A DNA stretch of 64,000 bases from Micromonospora peucetia (GCF_900091625.1 NZ_FMIC01000002.1:5704001-5768000); one strand, 5' to 3'. Shown: positions 22,384 to 31,628, counted from the first letter of the stretch. Notes: generated by a model from the letters alone, not told the origin. Made by a program: numbers and translations.

Positions 22384-23108
22384 GTTGTCTCCTTGCCTGC
22401 TCGACCGAGAGGGCGACTCATCGGAGGGTGAAGGGTCGTGCGGGGGCCAGGTCGGAACAGGCGAGCGGGACGCCCGCCCTCCGTCCTGCGAGTCGGGCCG
22501 GCGGGAACGATGAAGCCGTCCACGCTCTGCACTTTTCGGTAGAAGTTCCGTGCGTCGAGCGGCACGCCCCACACCGCCTCGTAGACGTCCTGAAGCTCTG
22601 AGATCGTGAACGTCGGGCCGCAGAAGGCGGTCGCGAGCGCCGATCGCTCCAACTTCTCCCGTGCCTGGTCGACACCGTCGGTCAAGATCTGCGCATGGTC
22701 GAAGGCGAGGCGGGCGTCATCGGACAGCGCCTGCGCCACCGGTGTCCAGCACGCCTCTGACGCGTCGGTACCGGCAACGGGTTCAGGCAGCCGAGGCGCG
22801 ATGGCCAGGTAAGCCGCAGAGACCACCCGGCCCCTCGGGTCACGGTCCGGCGCACCGTAAAAACCAAGTTGTTCAAGGTGTAGCTGATCCGGCCCCAGGC
22901 CAGCTTCCTCGGCAAGCTCCCGATGGGCCGCGGCCAAAAGATCTTCCTTCTCGTGGCTGAGGAAACCGCCAGGCAGGGCCCATGCGCCCTGATAGGGCTG
23001 AACGCCGCGCTCGATCAGCAGCACATGGAGGCGGGATTCCCGCAGCGTGAGGATGACGAGGTCAACGGCAAGGAGAACAGCCGGAGCAACCCAGCGATCG
23101 TCGGACAT
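22380..23108 (-). CDS. NrtR-like Nudix-winged-helix regulator
   Basis: 242 residues. The N-terminal Nudix domain (APAVLLAVDLVILTLRESRL, GGFLSHEKEDLLAAAHRELAEEAG) keeps the RELAEEAG core, but the spacing Gly to Glu is one longer than in active Nudix hydrolases, as in NrtR proteins. The C-terminal winged helix reads FTISELQDVYEAVWGVPLDARNFYRKVQ, the NrtR DNA-binding signature. NrtR repressors are released by ADP-ribose or related NAD breakdown products. It is the first gene of an operon with two four-base overlaps, and a palindrome lies 13 bases before its ATG. NAD-metabolite control of the two genes behind it is likely. Confidence 0.85.
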   Translation of the reverse strand: MSDDRWVAPAVLLAVDLVILTLRESRLHVLLIERGVQPYQGAWALPGGFLSHEKEDLLAAAHRELAEEAGLGPDQLHLEQLGFYGAPDRDPRGRVVSAAYLAIAPRLPEPVAGTDASEACWTPVAQALSDDARLAFDHAQILTDGVDQAREKLERSALATAFCGPTFTISELQDVYEAVWGVPLDARNFYRKVQSVDGFIVPAGPTRRTEGGRPARLFRPGPRTTLHPPMSRPLGRAGKETT

Positions 23109-23120
23109 GACTTGACCATA

Positions 23121-23147
23121 GGCTTAGTGTCATTCTGACAGGAAGCC
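23121..23147 (-). promoter_or_regulatory. palindromic operator of the Nudix-PNP-membrane operon
   Basis: GGCTT-AG-TGTCA-TTC-TGACA-GG-AAGCC is a 27-base dyad: outer and inner five-base arms are perfect, with two unpaired bases between them. It lies 13-39 bases upstream of the NrtR-like start codon, where an autorepressor would sit. The assignment to this regulator is inference. Confidence 0.55.
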
Positions 23148-23207
23148 TGGCGAGTGTCGGATTCCAGCACTCCAACCAGGGCGATCCCCGGACCCGACCG
23201 CCACATA

Positions 23208-23237
23208 TTGACCATCGGAAATCCCTGGTCCTAGGCT
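23208..23237 (+). promoter_or_regulatory. promoter of the M14 peptidase gene
   Basis: TTGACC (23208-23213), an 18-base spacer, and TAGGCT (23232-23237). The same arrangement is conserved in front of the second M14 copy at 38162 although the spacer bases differ, which supports function. Confidence 0.55.
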
Positions 23238-23281
23238 CGGAGCACGCTGTTCACTTTCCGGAGCGGGAAACAGGGCGACAC

Positions 23282-26092
23282 ATGCGACGATCAGGGCACC
23301 GAGCCAGGGCAGTTTCCCCGAGACGACTGGCGGGCGCTGCCGCGTTCGTCCTGCTGGCCGCGACGACGCCGCTGCTGACCGGCCCTGCCGCCGGCGCCGC
23401 GCCCCGCGTACCGGCGTGCAGCGCCGATCCGACCGCCCGGCTGGCGTCGGTGCCGAGCCCGGAGGGCTTCCTCGGCTTCCCGCTCGGCGCCGGCCAGGAA
23501 CGGGTGGTCACCAACGACGAGGTGCGCGGCTACCTCGGTGCCGTGGACGCCGCCTCGGACCGGGTCGTCACCGGCAGCATGGGCACCAGTGTGCTCGGCC
23601 AGCCGCTGCCGTACGCGGTCGTCTCCGCCGACGGCAACGTGCGGCGCGGCACCCTGCGGCGCATCGCCGACGACATCCGCTCGCTGCGGGACCCCCGCCG
23701 GACCAGCCAGCGGACGGCCAACGGGATCACCGAGGAGACACCGGCGATCGTCTGGATCACCGCGAACGTCCACGGCGGGGAGAAGAGCGGCGCCGACGCC
23801 GCCCTGAAAACCCTCTACGAGCTGGCCGCCGGGCTGTCCTGCGAGGTCGCGCGGCGCAACGACAACCTGGTCACCATCATCGTGCCGACCCAGAACCCGG
23901 ACGGCCGCGACGCCAGCCGGCGGCAGAACGAGTACGGGTTCGACCTGAACCGGGACTGGTTCGCCCGCACCCAGCAGGAGACCGACGGCAAGATCGAACT
24001 CATGCGACGGTACCCGCCGCAGGTCTTCGTCGACGCCCACGAGATGGGCGGCCGGCAATACTTCTTCCCGCCCAACGCCGACCCGATCCACCACGAGATC
24101 GCCGGGGAGGCGGTCGACTGGATCAACCGGATCGGTGAGGCCAACAAGGCCGGATTCGGGTTCAACGGCGCCTGCGACGATGCCGTCACCACCGAGTGCT
24201 ACTTCAACTACTCGACGTACGACATGTTCTTCATGGGCTACGGCGACACGGTGCCGGCCGCCGGCTTCGGCGCCGCCGGGATGACCTTCGAGAAGGGCAG
24301 CGCGTCGGCCGTGGCCGACCGGGTCCAACAGCAGTTCCACACGCAGTGGGCGACCCTCGACTGGGCCGCTGCGCACCGGCGCGAGGTGCTGGACGGCTAC
24401 TTCACGATCTGGAAGGACGCCCTCGCCGAGGGCCGGGCCGGCGCGCTACAGCCGAACGAGGTGGTCCAGCCGGACAACACCGTCCAGTTCCCGGTGCCGG
24501 AGCAGACCGTCCGGTCGTACTTCCTCCTGCCGGACCGGCAGCTCGCCGACGCCCGCCGGCTGGTCGAGCGGCTGCGCCGGATGGACGTCGAGGTGTACGA
24601 GGTCACGAAGCCGCTGAAACTGCCCACCGCCCGCGTCTTCGGCGGACGGACCGCCACCAACCTGACCGTGCCCGAGGGCGCGTACTGGATCCCGATGGAC
24701 CAGCCGCAGAAGCACTGGATCCAGGCGATCATGGGCGAGGACCCGTACGTGCCGTTCCCGTACTTCTACGACGTCTCGTCCTGGAGCAATCCGCTGCTGA
24801 TGGGGCTGAACGCCGTCTGGACCGGTGCCACCGTACGGCCCCGCGCCCGCCTCGTCGAGCGCATCGAGGACACCGGTGGTGGCCGGGTATCGGCCGCGCC
24901 GAGGAGGGGCTCCTACACCTACGAGCTGGACTCCGCCGCGGCGGCCGAGTTCACCTTCACCCTGCTGGATCGGGGCATCGGGCTCGTCCGCGACCTGGAC
25001 ACGGGAGCGGTGGGGATACCGGCCCGCGCGCTGACCCCCGAGCTGGACCGGGCCGCCAGGAAACTCGGCGTCACGCTCACCCCGCGCCGCACGGCCGCAG
25101 CCGGCGCCCCGGTCGTCCGGCCGGACGTCGGGCTCTTCCAGGGCACCGGCATCTCCACCACCTCCGGCTCCCACGGGGAGGCACGGTACGTGCTCGGCAA
25201 GCGGTGGGGCCTCGATCTGACGCCGGTGACCACCGCCGACATCAACGACAACACGCCGGCCTTCACCGACCGCAGCGTGCTCCTCGTCCCGGACGGCAGC
25301 AGCCCGACCGGTGGGCTCACCGCCGCCGGGCAGGCCAACCTGCGTGCCTGGGTCGCCGAGGGCAACACCTACCTGGGGCTACGCAACGAGGGCACCCGGA
25401 TGGCCCGCTCCGCCGGCCTCACCTCCACCACCGAGAAGCCGAAGCCCAGCGGGTACACGGTGATCGGCTCCCACCTGCGGGTCGACGTGGACGGCGACAG
25501 CCCGGTCGCGCTGGGCCGCCCGGCGGAGGACTTCGAGTTCAACAACAACGACCCGATCCTGAACCCGAGCAGCACCGGCACGAACGTGCTCCGCTACCCG
25601 ACCGGCGACACCTTCTGGGCCAACGGCTACACCGTCGGGGGCGACGCGCTGAAGGGGACGGTCGCGCTGGTGGACGAGCCGACCGGCGATGGACGGGCGG
25701 TGCTGTTCGCGTTCAATCCGCTCTTCCGCGCGTACAACGAGAGCGGTCTGCACCTGGTCGCCAACGCGCTGCTCCACCCGGGCGGCGGCGGGGCGGCCCG
25801 CGCGAGCGGCGTCGACCCGGCCCGCGCCGCCGCAGCAGCCGCCCCGGTGACGGAGAACCTCGGCGGCGAGTGGCGGCCGTTCACCATCGAGGTGGCCGCC
25901 GCCGACCTGCCCCGCGCTGAGGCGGTCGTCAGCCGGTTCACCGGCGCCGCCCGGGTCTCCGTCGCGGGCGGCTCGGCGCACCTGGTGATCCCGAACCCGG
26001 ACGGTCTCCAGGTCGACGAGCACCCGTTCCTCGGCGACCTCGTCCGGGCCCTGCGGGCGGAGCGGATCCCGCTGCGCTCGGTGGTGGGCTGA
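23282..26092 (+). CDS. secreted M14-family zinc carboxypeptidase (large form)
   Basis: 936 residues. A Sec signal (LAGAAAFVLLAATTPLLTGPAAGAA) is followed by a metallocarboxypeptidase domain. Zinc ligands are His164 and Glu167 in NVHGGEKSG and His253 in DAHEMGG. The substrate-binding pair NRDW is at 223-226. The second half (about 480-936) contains a glutamine-amidotransferase-like region and a C-terminal beta-rich part ending VDEHPFLGDLVRALRAERIP. It acts outside the cell on peptides or peptidoglycan-like substrates, removing C-terminal residues. A near-identical but internally deleted copy lies at 38239-39381. The start is the ATG just before the Arg-rich signal n-region. Confidence 0.88.
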   Translation: MRRSGHRARAVSPRRLAGAAAFVLLAATTPLLTGPAAGAAPRVPACSADPTARLASVPSPEGFLGFPLGAGQERVVTNDEVRGYLGAVDAASDRVVTGSMGTSVLGQPLPYAVVSADGNVRRGTLRRIADDIRSLRDPRRTSQRTANGITEETPAIVWITANVHGGEKSGADAALKTLYELAAGLSCEVARRNDNLVTIIVPTQNPDGRDASRRQNEYGFDLNRDWFARTQQETDGKIELMRRYPPQVFVDAHEMGGRQYFFPPNADPIHHEIAGEAVDWINRIGEANKAGFGFNGACDDAVTTECYFNYSTYDMFFMGYGDTVPAAGFGAAGMTFEKGSASAVADRVQQQFHTQWATLDWAAAHRREVLDGYFTIWKDALAEGRAGALQPNEVVQPDNTVQFPVPEQTVRSYFLLPDRQLADARRLVERLRRMDVEVYEVTKPLKLPTARVFGGRTATNLTVPEGAYWIPMDQPQKHWIQAIMGEDPYVPFPYFYDVSSWSNPLLMGLNAVWTGATVRPRARLVERIEDTGGGRVSAAPRRGSYTYELDSAAAAEFTFTLLDRGIGLVRDLDTGAVGIPARALTPELDRAARKLGVTLTPRRTAAAGAPVVRPDVGLFQGTGISTTSGSHGEARYVLGKRWGLDLTPVTTADINDNTPAFTDRSVLLVPDGSSPTGGLTAAGQANLRAWVAEGNTYLGLRNEGTRMARSAGLTSTTEKPKPSGYTVIGSHLRVDVDGDSPVALGRPAEDFEFNNNDPILNPSSTGTNVLRYPTGDTFWANGYTVGGDALKGTVALVDEPTGDGRAVLFAFNPLFRAYNESGLHLVANALLHPGGGGAARASGVDPARAAAAAAPVTENLGGEWRPFTIEVAAADLPRAEAVVSRFTGAARVSVAGGSAHLVIPNPDGLQVDEHPFLGDLVRALRAERIPLRSVVG

Positions 26093-26231
26093 CAGGCGAC
26101 GCAGCGCTGCTTGTCCCCCGTGCGAGCTACCCGCAAGTGTCCACCGCACGGTGACGATTCCTGACCGGCGACTCCATAGCGTTTGACGTGGCCGCAGCGC
26201 TCCAGTTGCGGACCACGTTCAAGGAGTCGTC

Positions 26232-27068
26232 ATGCGTTTGGTGAAGCAGCTCGTGGCCGTCGTGGCGGTCACCTTCGTCGGCAGCCAGGGAATCCTCGCG
26301 GTGCAGGGGAACACCTGGCTCACCCTGGCCCTGGGTGTGCTGACGGCGGTGGCCGCGCTAGGTGCGTACGCGTGGGTGGTACCGCGTACCGAGCGCCGCG
26401 AGGTCACGGAGCTGGCCCGGGCCGGGGCCGGCGCCCGAACCGCCCGAGGGATGCTGATCGGGTTCGGGATGTTCGCGGCAGTGATCGTCAACATCGCCTT
26501 CCTCGGCGGCTACCACGTCGACGGCCTGGGCTCGGTGTCCGGCGCGGTGGCGCTGTTCGGGTTCATGGCCGCCGCCGCCACGACCGAGGAGCTGATCTTC
26601 CGCGGCGTCCTGTTCCGCGTCGTCGAGGAACGCATGGGTACCTGGATCGCGCTGTTGCTGACCGGCGTGGTGTTCGGCCTGATGCACCTGACCAACCCGG
26701 ATGCCAGCCTGTGGGGCGCGGTCGCCATCGCGATCGAGGCCGGTTTCATGCTCGCCGCCTGCTACGCCGCCACCCGCAACCTGTGGGTGCCGATCGGCCT
26801 GCACTTCGGCTGGAACTTCGCCGCGAGCGGCATCTTCAGCGTCGTGGTCTCCGGCAACGGCGAGTCGAAGGGGCTGCTGGACTCCACGATGTCGGGCCCG
26901 GCCCTGCTCACCGGCGGCGACTTCGGGCCGGAGGGAAGCCTGTACACGGTGGCGGCGGGTGTGGTGCTGACCCTGGTGTTCCTGTGGCTGGCCCACCGCC
27001 GCGGTCACCTCGTCCCACGCCGCCGCCGCGCGGTCGGCGCCGAGCCGGCGACCGCTACGGTCTCCTGA
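26232..27068 (+). CDS. CPBP-family intramembrane glutamic endopeptidase
   Basis: 278 residues, about eight membrane helices. The conserved motifs of the CAAX-protease and bacteriocin-processing family are all present: TTEELIFRG (Glu119, Glu120), FGLMHL (His152) and HFGWN (His191, Asn195). AAGGAG stands five bases before the ATG. Its stop overlaps the start of the histidine kinase, so the protease and the two-component system form one transcript. It may process a membrane peptide or act in signalling; the substrate is unknown. Confidence 0.88.
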   Translation: MRLVKQLVAVVAVTFVGSQGILAVQGNTWLTLALGVLTAVAALGAYAWVVPRTERREVTELARAGAGARTARGMLIGFGMFAAVIVNIAFLGGYHVDGLGSVSGAVALFGFMAAAATTEELIFRGVLFRVVEERMGTWIALLLTGVVFGLMHLTNPDASLWGAVAIAIEAGFMLAACYAATRNLWVPIGLHFGWNFAASGIFSVVVSGNGESKGLLDSTMSGPALLTGGDFGPEGSLYTVAAGVVLTLVFLWLAHRRGHLVPRRRRAVGAEPATATVS

Positions 27069-28222
27069 TGATCGACCCTCGGATGCTCCCGGACTCGTGG
27101 CGGCGCTGGCCCGTCACGGTCCGGGATCTCCCGTTGGGGCTGCTGCTCGCCCTCACGTCGATGGTGCCGGCGCTGCGTCACCACGGTACGCAGCTCGGTG
27201 ACCTACCGGCGCGTCCCTTCGACGCGCTGACCGCCGTGGTGGTCGCCCTGGAGTGCCTCCCGCTCGCCGTGCGCCGGCGCCGGCCAGCCCTCTGCCTCGC
27301 CCTGGTCTCGCTCGGCTTCGCGATCGACCAGCTCCGCGCCTACCACACGGTCGCGGGCTCCGCGCTGGCCATCGCGCTGCTGAGCGCGGGGGCCCACGTG
27401 GAACGTCGTCGGCGTACCACCCTGGTCCTGGCCTCCGCCGCGTACGTATCTCTGGCCGTCGCCCTCGACCGGCTCGGGTCGACCGAGGGCGTGACCGGGT
27501 TCGCCACGTTCTACCTGCTGCTGGCCCTGGCCTGGGGCATCGGGGCCCGGTTGCGGCAGTCCCGGATCGCCGAGGCCGAACGCCGCCGCCACATCGCCGT
27601 GACCGCCCGCGCCGCCGAACGCACCCGCATCGCCAGCGAACTGCACGACGTCGTGACCCATCATGTGACGGCGATGGTCGTGCAGGCCGAGGCGGCGCGC
27701 TATCTGACCGCCGCCCCCGAACGCCTCGAGGTGACCCTGACCGCCATCACCGACACCGGCCGGCGGGCCATCACCGACCTACGCCACCTGCTCGACCTGC
27801 TCAACCCCGACCACAGCGCCGAGCCCCGTACGCCGTCCGTCGGCGAGCTGCGCGCCCTCGTGGAGCAGACCCGGCAGGCCGGGCAGCCGGTGGAGTTCAC
27901 CGAGGAGGGCACGCCGGCGGAGACGACCGGCGGCGCCGAGCTCGCCGCCTACCGGGTCGTGCAGGAGGCGCTGACGAACGCCCTCAAGTACGCCCACGGC
28001 AGCCGCACCATCGTTCACGTACAGCACGGCGAAAGGGAGATCACGGTGGAAGTCGGCACCGACGACGCAGGCTCGTACGCCGCAGCCCCCGGCGGGAGCG
28101 GGCGCGGCCTCGCCGGGCTCCGCGAACGGGTCGGCCTGCTCGGCGGCGAGTTCAGCGCGGGACGCCGGGCGGGCGGCGGCTTCGTCGTGCGGGCCCGCAT
28201 TCCCATCGGGATCCCATCGTGA
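27068..28222 (+). CDS. NarL-type sensor histidine kinase (HisKA_3)
   Basis: 384 residues. Four to six N-terminal membrane helices (1-~165) lead to a HisKA_3 dimerisation helix ERTRIASELHDVVTHHVTAM with the phospho-accepting His in ELHD. A HATPase_c domain follows (EALTNALKYAHGS, GSGRGLAGLRERV). It begins with ATG overlapping the TGA of the CPBP gene and overlaps the response regulator by four bases. The short periplasmic loops suggest it senses the membrane or an integral signal. Confidence 0.9.
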   Translation: MIDPRMLPDSWRRWPVTVRDLPLGLLLALTSMVPALRHHGTQLGDLPARPFDALTAVVVALECLPLAVRRRRPALCLALVSLGFAIDQLRAYHTVAGSALAIALLSAGAHVERRRRTTLVLASAAYVSLAVALDRLGSTEGVTGFATFYLLLALAWGIGARLRQSRIAEAERRRHIAVTARAAERTRIASELHDVVTHHVTAMVVQAEAARYLTAAPERLEVTLTAITDTGRRAITDLRHLLDLLNPDHSAEPRTPSVGELRALVEQTRQAGQPVEFTEEGTPAETTGGAELAAYRVVQEALTNALKYAHGSRTIVHVQHGEREITVEVGTDDAGSYAAAPGGSGRGLAGLRERVGLLGGEFSAGRRAGGGFVVRARIPIGIPS

Positions 28223-28878
28223 CCGCGCCCATCCGGGTGCTGGTCTGCGACGACCAGGCGCTGATCCGCACCGGCTTCACGACGATCATCGACGCCCAGC
28301 CCGACCTCGAGGTGGTGGGCGAGTGCGGGGACGGGCGCGCCGCGGTCGACCTCGCCGGCCGGCTGCACCCGGACGTGGTCGTGATGGACGTACGGATGCC
28401 GGTGCTCGACGGCATCAAGGCGACCCGCCTGCTGGCCGGTGCCGGGGTCGCGCACCCGGTCAAGGTGCTCGTGGTGACGACGTTCAACCTCGACGAGTAC
28501 GTCTACGAGGCGCTGCGCGCGGGAGCGAGCGGGTTCCTGCTCAAGGACGCCCCGGCGGCTCAACTGCTGCACGGCATCCGCACCGTCGCGAGCGGTGCCG
28601 CACTGCTGGCACCGGAGGTAACCCGGCAGCTCGTGGGCAGGTACGCGGCGCGGATCCGTCCCGCCGAGGGCACGCCGGGCGACGTGGGGCTGACCCCGCG
28701 CGAACTGGAGGTGCTGCGCCTCATCGCCGAGGGCCTGTCCAACAGCGAGATCGCCGCGAACCTGGTGATCAGCCAGGAGACCGTCAAGACGTACGTGTCG
28801 CGCATCCTCACCAAGCTCGACCTGCGCGACCGCGTGCAGGCGGTGGTCTACGCGTACCGCGCGGGCCTGGTGACCTGA
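28219..28878 (+). CDS. NarL/LuxR-type response regulator
   Basis: 219 residues starting at GTG (GTGA overlap). The receiver domain has the acidic pair VCDDQ, the phospho-Asp in VVVMDVRMPV, and Lys in LLKDAPA. The output LuxR helix-turn-helix reads LTPRELEVLRLIAEGLSNSEIAANLVISQETVKTYVSRI. It is the partner of the histidine kinase in front. Targets are unknown; the CPBP-HK-RR operon itself is the first guess. Confidence 0.92.
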   Translation: MTAPIRVLVCDDQALIRTGFTTIIDAQPDLEVVGECGDGRAAVDLAGRLHPDVVVMDVRMPVLDGIKATRLLAGAGVAHPVKVLVVTTFNLDEYVYEALRAGASGFLLKDAPAAQLLHGIRTVASGAALLAPEVTRQLVGRYAARIRPAEGTPGDVGLTPRELEVLRLIAEGLSNSEIAANLVISQETVKTYVSRILTKLDLRDRVQAVVYAYRAGLVT

Positions 28879-29132
28879 GCGGGCGATCGCGTCAGAACGT
28901 CGTCCGGGTGCGATCAAGGCAGACGCGGCCACAACCGCGCGGAGATCACGTACCACTCGCTCACCGGCGACCGCCAGATCGGCTCCTCGAACCACTGTGG
29001 TCCACCCTGAGTTCGAAAGACAAACAGATCCGGTCGCCGTGGCACACCCACCGGCACACCACACAGTGCCACCGATTGATAACGTGACGGCGACGCAGAC
29101 GGTCGGCGTCGATGCCCTGGGGAGGGTCAGGC

Positions 29133-29534
29133 ATGTGGGCGGACGAAGCCGCGCTCGACGAGGCAACCCGCCGACTCGACGACTGGGAAGCGTCCATCGC
29201 CAACCGGGCAACCCGGGCCAAGGAGCTGTCCTCACAGGTGCAGGCGATGAGGGGCACGGCGACCAGCCCCGATCGGACCATCCAGGTCACCGTCGACTCG
29301 TCGGGCCTGCTGGTCGACCTGCGGCTGGACGAACGCGCCCGACAACGCTCCGCGGCGCACACCGCCCGGCAGATCCTGGCGACCACCCGGGCCGCTCACG
29401 CCGACCTCCTGAGCAGGATCACCGAGGCGACCACGGGCATCCTCGGTGCCGAGGATCCGACAGCAGCGGCGCTGGTCGAGTCGTACCGCCGCCGGCTGGA
29501 TCCCGACCGGGGCACACCGGATGCCCGGCGATGA
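29133..29534 (+). CDS. YbaB/EbfC-type protein, first gene of a polymorphic-toxin module
   Basis: 133 residues, starting MWADEAALDEATRRLDDWEA by analogy with the copy at 18518. A ribosome site GGGGAGGG precedes it. Heptad-rich helix (1-50), beta strands (VTVDSSGLLVDLRLDERA) and a long C-terminal helix follow the YbaB/EbfC layout. Such genes head type VII secretion-linked toxin operons in actinomycetes and may act as chaperone or nucleoid-binding partner. The stop overlaps the next start. Confidence 0.75.
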   Translation: MWADEAALDEATRRLDDWEASIANRATRAKELSSQVQAMRGTATSPDRTIQVTVDSSGLLVDLRLDERARQRSAAHTARQILATTRAAHADLLSRITEATTGILGAEDPTAAALVESYRRRLDPDRGTPDARR

Positions 29535-29841
29535 CGGCATCCAGGTCGATCCCGACGGCCTGACCCGCCACGCCGCACGCCTCGACCGTAGCGCCGGAGA
29601 CCTCGACACCGCCCGCCAGGCCGGCCAGCACGTCCGGCTGGGCGCCGAGGCGTACGGGCGGCTCTGCGCGATCATGCCGATGCTGCTCGACGGCCTCCAG
29701 CAGACCCTGGTCCAGGGCATCGACACTGCGGCCGGCTCGGTGCGCGACACGGCCGACAGACTGCGGACCAGCGCCGACCGCTACCGTGCCTCCGACGTCC
29801 GCGCCGAGCAGTCGCTGCAACGGATACGGGACAACCGGTGA
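29521..29841 (+). CDS. EspC/WXG-like type VII secretion-associated protein
   Basis: 106 residues, all helical. IQVDPDGLTRHAARLDRSAGDLDTA at the N-terminus and TAGSVRDTADRLRTSADRYRASD near the end are the usual pattern of ESX-1 secretion-associated EspC-like proteins (PF10824). It probably pairs with the toxin that follows to form the secreted complex. It overlaps the preceding gene by 14 bases and the next by four. Confidence 0.78.
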   Translation: MPGDDGIQVDPDGLTRHAARLDRSAGDLDTARQAGQHVRLGAEAYGRLCAIMPMLLDGLQQTLVQGIDTAAGSVRDTADRLRTSADRYRASDVRAEQSLQRIRDNR

Positions 29842-31148
29842 CCACCAATCCGCTCGTCGCCACGGCCGCCGAGACCCCGCCCAGCGCCTGGGCCGGCATC
29901 TGGATCTGCGAGGACATCGAGCTCATCGCCCAGGGCGTCCGCAACGGCAGCTGGATCGACGGCACCCTCGGCGTGGTCAGCGCCGGTCTGGACGCCCTGG
30001 CCTTCGTCTCCGACCCGGTCGGCGCGCTGCTCCAGTACGGCATCGCCTGGCTGATCGAGCATGTCAAGCCGCTCAGCGAGGCACTGGACTGGCTCGCGGG
30101 CGATCCAGCGCAGATCACCGCCCACGCCCAGACCTGGCGCAACGTCGCCGCGTCGCTTCGCAGGGAAGCCGCCGACCTGGCCGCCGCCGTACGCACCGAC
30201 GTCGCGAGCTGGGGTGGCGGCGCCGGCCCCGCCTACCGGGCCTGGGCCGCCGAGCAGCAGCAGGCCCTCGGTGGGCTGGCCCAGGGCGCCGATGCCCTCG
30301 CCGCCATTACCGAAGGAGCCGCCGGCCTGGTCGCCGCCGTCCGGCTGCTGGTCCGCGACGCCATCGCCACCTGCGTCTCCCGGCTCATCGTGTACGCCGG
30401 CGAACTCGTCGTCACCGGCGGGTTCGCCGCGCCGCTGGTGGTGGAGCAGGTTACGACGTTGGTGGCGTCATGGGCGGCGCGGATCGCGCGGCTGCTGCGG
30501 GGGCTGCTGGCGAGTCTGCGGCGGCTGATGCCGGCGATCCGGCGGCTCGGCGACCTGATAGAAAGGCTGAAGCAGGCGCTCAACCGAATCGCAGGGATAG
30601 GTCCCCCCGACCGCATGGGGAGACGCCGGGACTGGGCGAACCCGGAGGACCAACCGATCGCACCGCAGCGGCCACCAGACTCGCATCTGCCCGCAGGCGA
30701 TCCGGTGTATCACACGAACCATTCCACGGTGGTTGGATACGACGCGAGAACGATGCGCAACATGGAGAAGGTTCTCCCCCTTGAAGGCCACCATGATGTC
30801 GTCGTACATGGCACCGACAAGGGGTTCTTCGTCCCCGGTAAGGTCTCTGCCGAGGGTGGTGACATGAACGGGGTTCCGACCAGTGCGGCACAGATCGTCA
30901 CGGCACTCAAGGAGAACCCTGCCTACGACGGGGGGCCCGTCAGGCTCGTTTCCTGCTACTCCGGGATGACCGACCCGAAGGCGCTCAACTCCGTGCCGCT
31001 CGCCCAACAGGTCGCCGACGTACTCGGCGTCAGCGTTGTAGCCCCAACAGAACGGGTGGGCACGAACCGGTGGGCGGCGAAACCGGAGCAACCCACCGTG
31101 GCCGACGGGGGCACATGGGTGACCTTCAAACCGAATGGATATCGATGA
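29838..31148 (+). CDS. type VII polymorphic toxin with C-terminal Cys/His domain
   Basis: 436 residues. Residues 1-~250 are a long helical secretion region of the LXG/WXG-like type (repeated Ala-rich helices, GVVSAGLDALAFVSDPVGALLQYGIAW). After a linker (~255-300) the toxin domain contains HHDVVVHGTDKGF with His324 and GGPVRLVSCYSGM with Cys373, then LAQQVADVLGVSVVAPTERV. A His-Gly strand followed by a beta strand ending in Cys is the arrangement of clan CD cysteine peptidases (CHAT, C80). I infer a peptidase-like effector, though the fold could also be non-catalytic. It is followed by an overlapping candidate immunity gene. Confidence 0.7.
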   Translation: MTTNPLVATAAETPPSAWAGIWICEDIELIAQGVRNGSWIDGTLGVVSAGLDALAFVSDPVGALLQYGIAWLIEHVKPLSEALDWLAGDPAQITAHAQTWRNVAASLRREAADLAAAVRTDVASWGGGAGPAYRAWAAEQQQALGGLAQGADALAAITEGAAGLVAAVRLLVRDAIATCVSRLIVYAGELVVTGGFAAPLVVEQVTTLVASWAARIARLLRGLLASLRRLMPAIRRLGDLIERLKQALNRIAGIGPPDRMGRRRDWANPEDQPIAPQRPPDSHLPAGDPVYHTNHSTVVGYDARTMRNMEKVLPLEGHHDVVVHGTDKGFFVPGKVSAEGGDMNGVPTSAAQIVTALKENPAYDGGPVRLVSCYSGMTDPKALNSVPLAQQVADVLGVSVVAPTERVGTNRWAAKPEQPTVADGGTWVTFKPNGYR

Positions 31149-31561
31149 AAGCTGTTGGCTTCTTCCGCGAACTCGGACCGAACCCGGTTGAGGTCTACGC
31201 GGAGAGCATTCAAGACCATCTGGACGGCGCCCTACTGCCGGACGCCGCTCTGGTGATCCAGTATCTGCGTGATGGCCACGACCTGATCGACGTGATGGGC
31301 GCCGAGTCAGACGTTCTGGGAAGTGAGAAATTCATCATCGGTGGGGCGTCAGTGATGACCGACGGCGAATGGATCTGGCGCGAGGACCTACGGTTCTACG
31401 TGGCCACCTACCATGTGGGTCTTCCCGAGGATTTCCTAGCCTCCGTGCGGGCCAACAACTATCGAGTTCCCACCCTTCAGATCGAGGAACTCCGCGCGGC
31501 CAGCAAAGAGGCGATGCGCATCCTCGGCTACCACCAGGCCCCGTTCCCTCCGCTCCCGTGA
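31145..31561 (+). CDS. candidate immunity protein to the toxin at 29838
   Basis: 138 residues, acidic, mixed alpha/beta, starting MKAVGFFRELGP at an ATG overlapping the toxin stop (ATGA). Position, size and coupling are those of an immunity gene. The sequence is not recognised; GEWIWREDLRFYVATYHVGLP is its most distinctive stretch. Codon use is slightly less GC-biased than the chromosome average, as is common for exchangeable toxin cassettes. Confidence 0.62.
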   Translation: MKAVGFFRELGPNPVEVYAESIQDHLDGALLPDAALVIQYLRDGHDLIDVMGAESDVLGSEKFIIGGASVMTDGEWIWREDLRFYVATYHVGLPEDFLASVRANNYRVPTLQIEELRAASKEAMRILGYHQAPFPPLP

Positions 31562-31628
31562 AAGCGAACCGGCACTGAACTCCCAGCTTCCCGTCACTCG
31601 TCGGCACCACCCACACCGGGTGCGGGTC

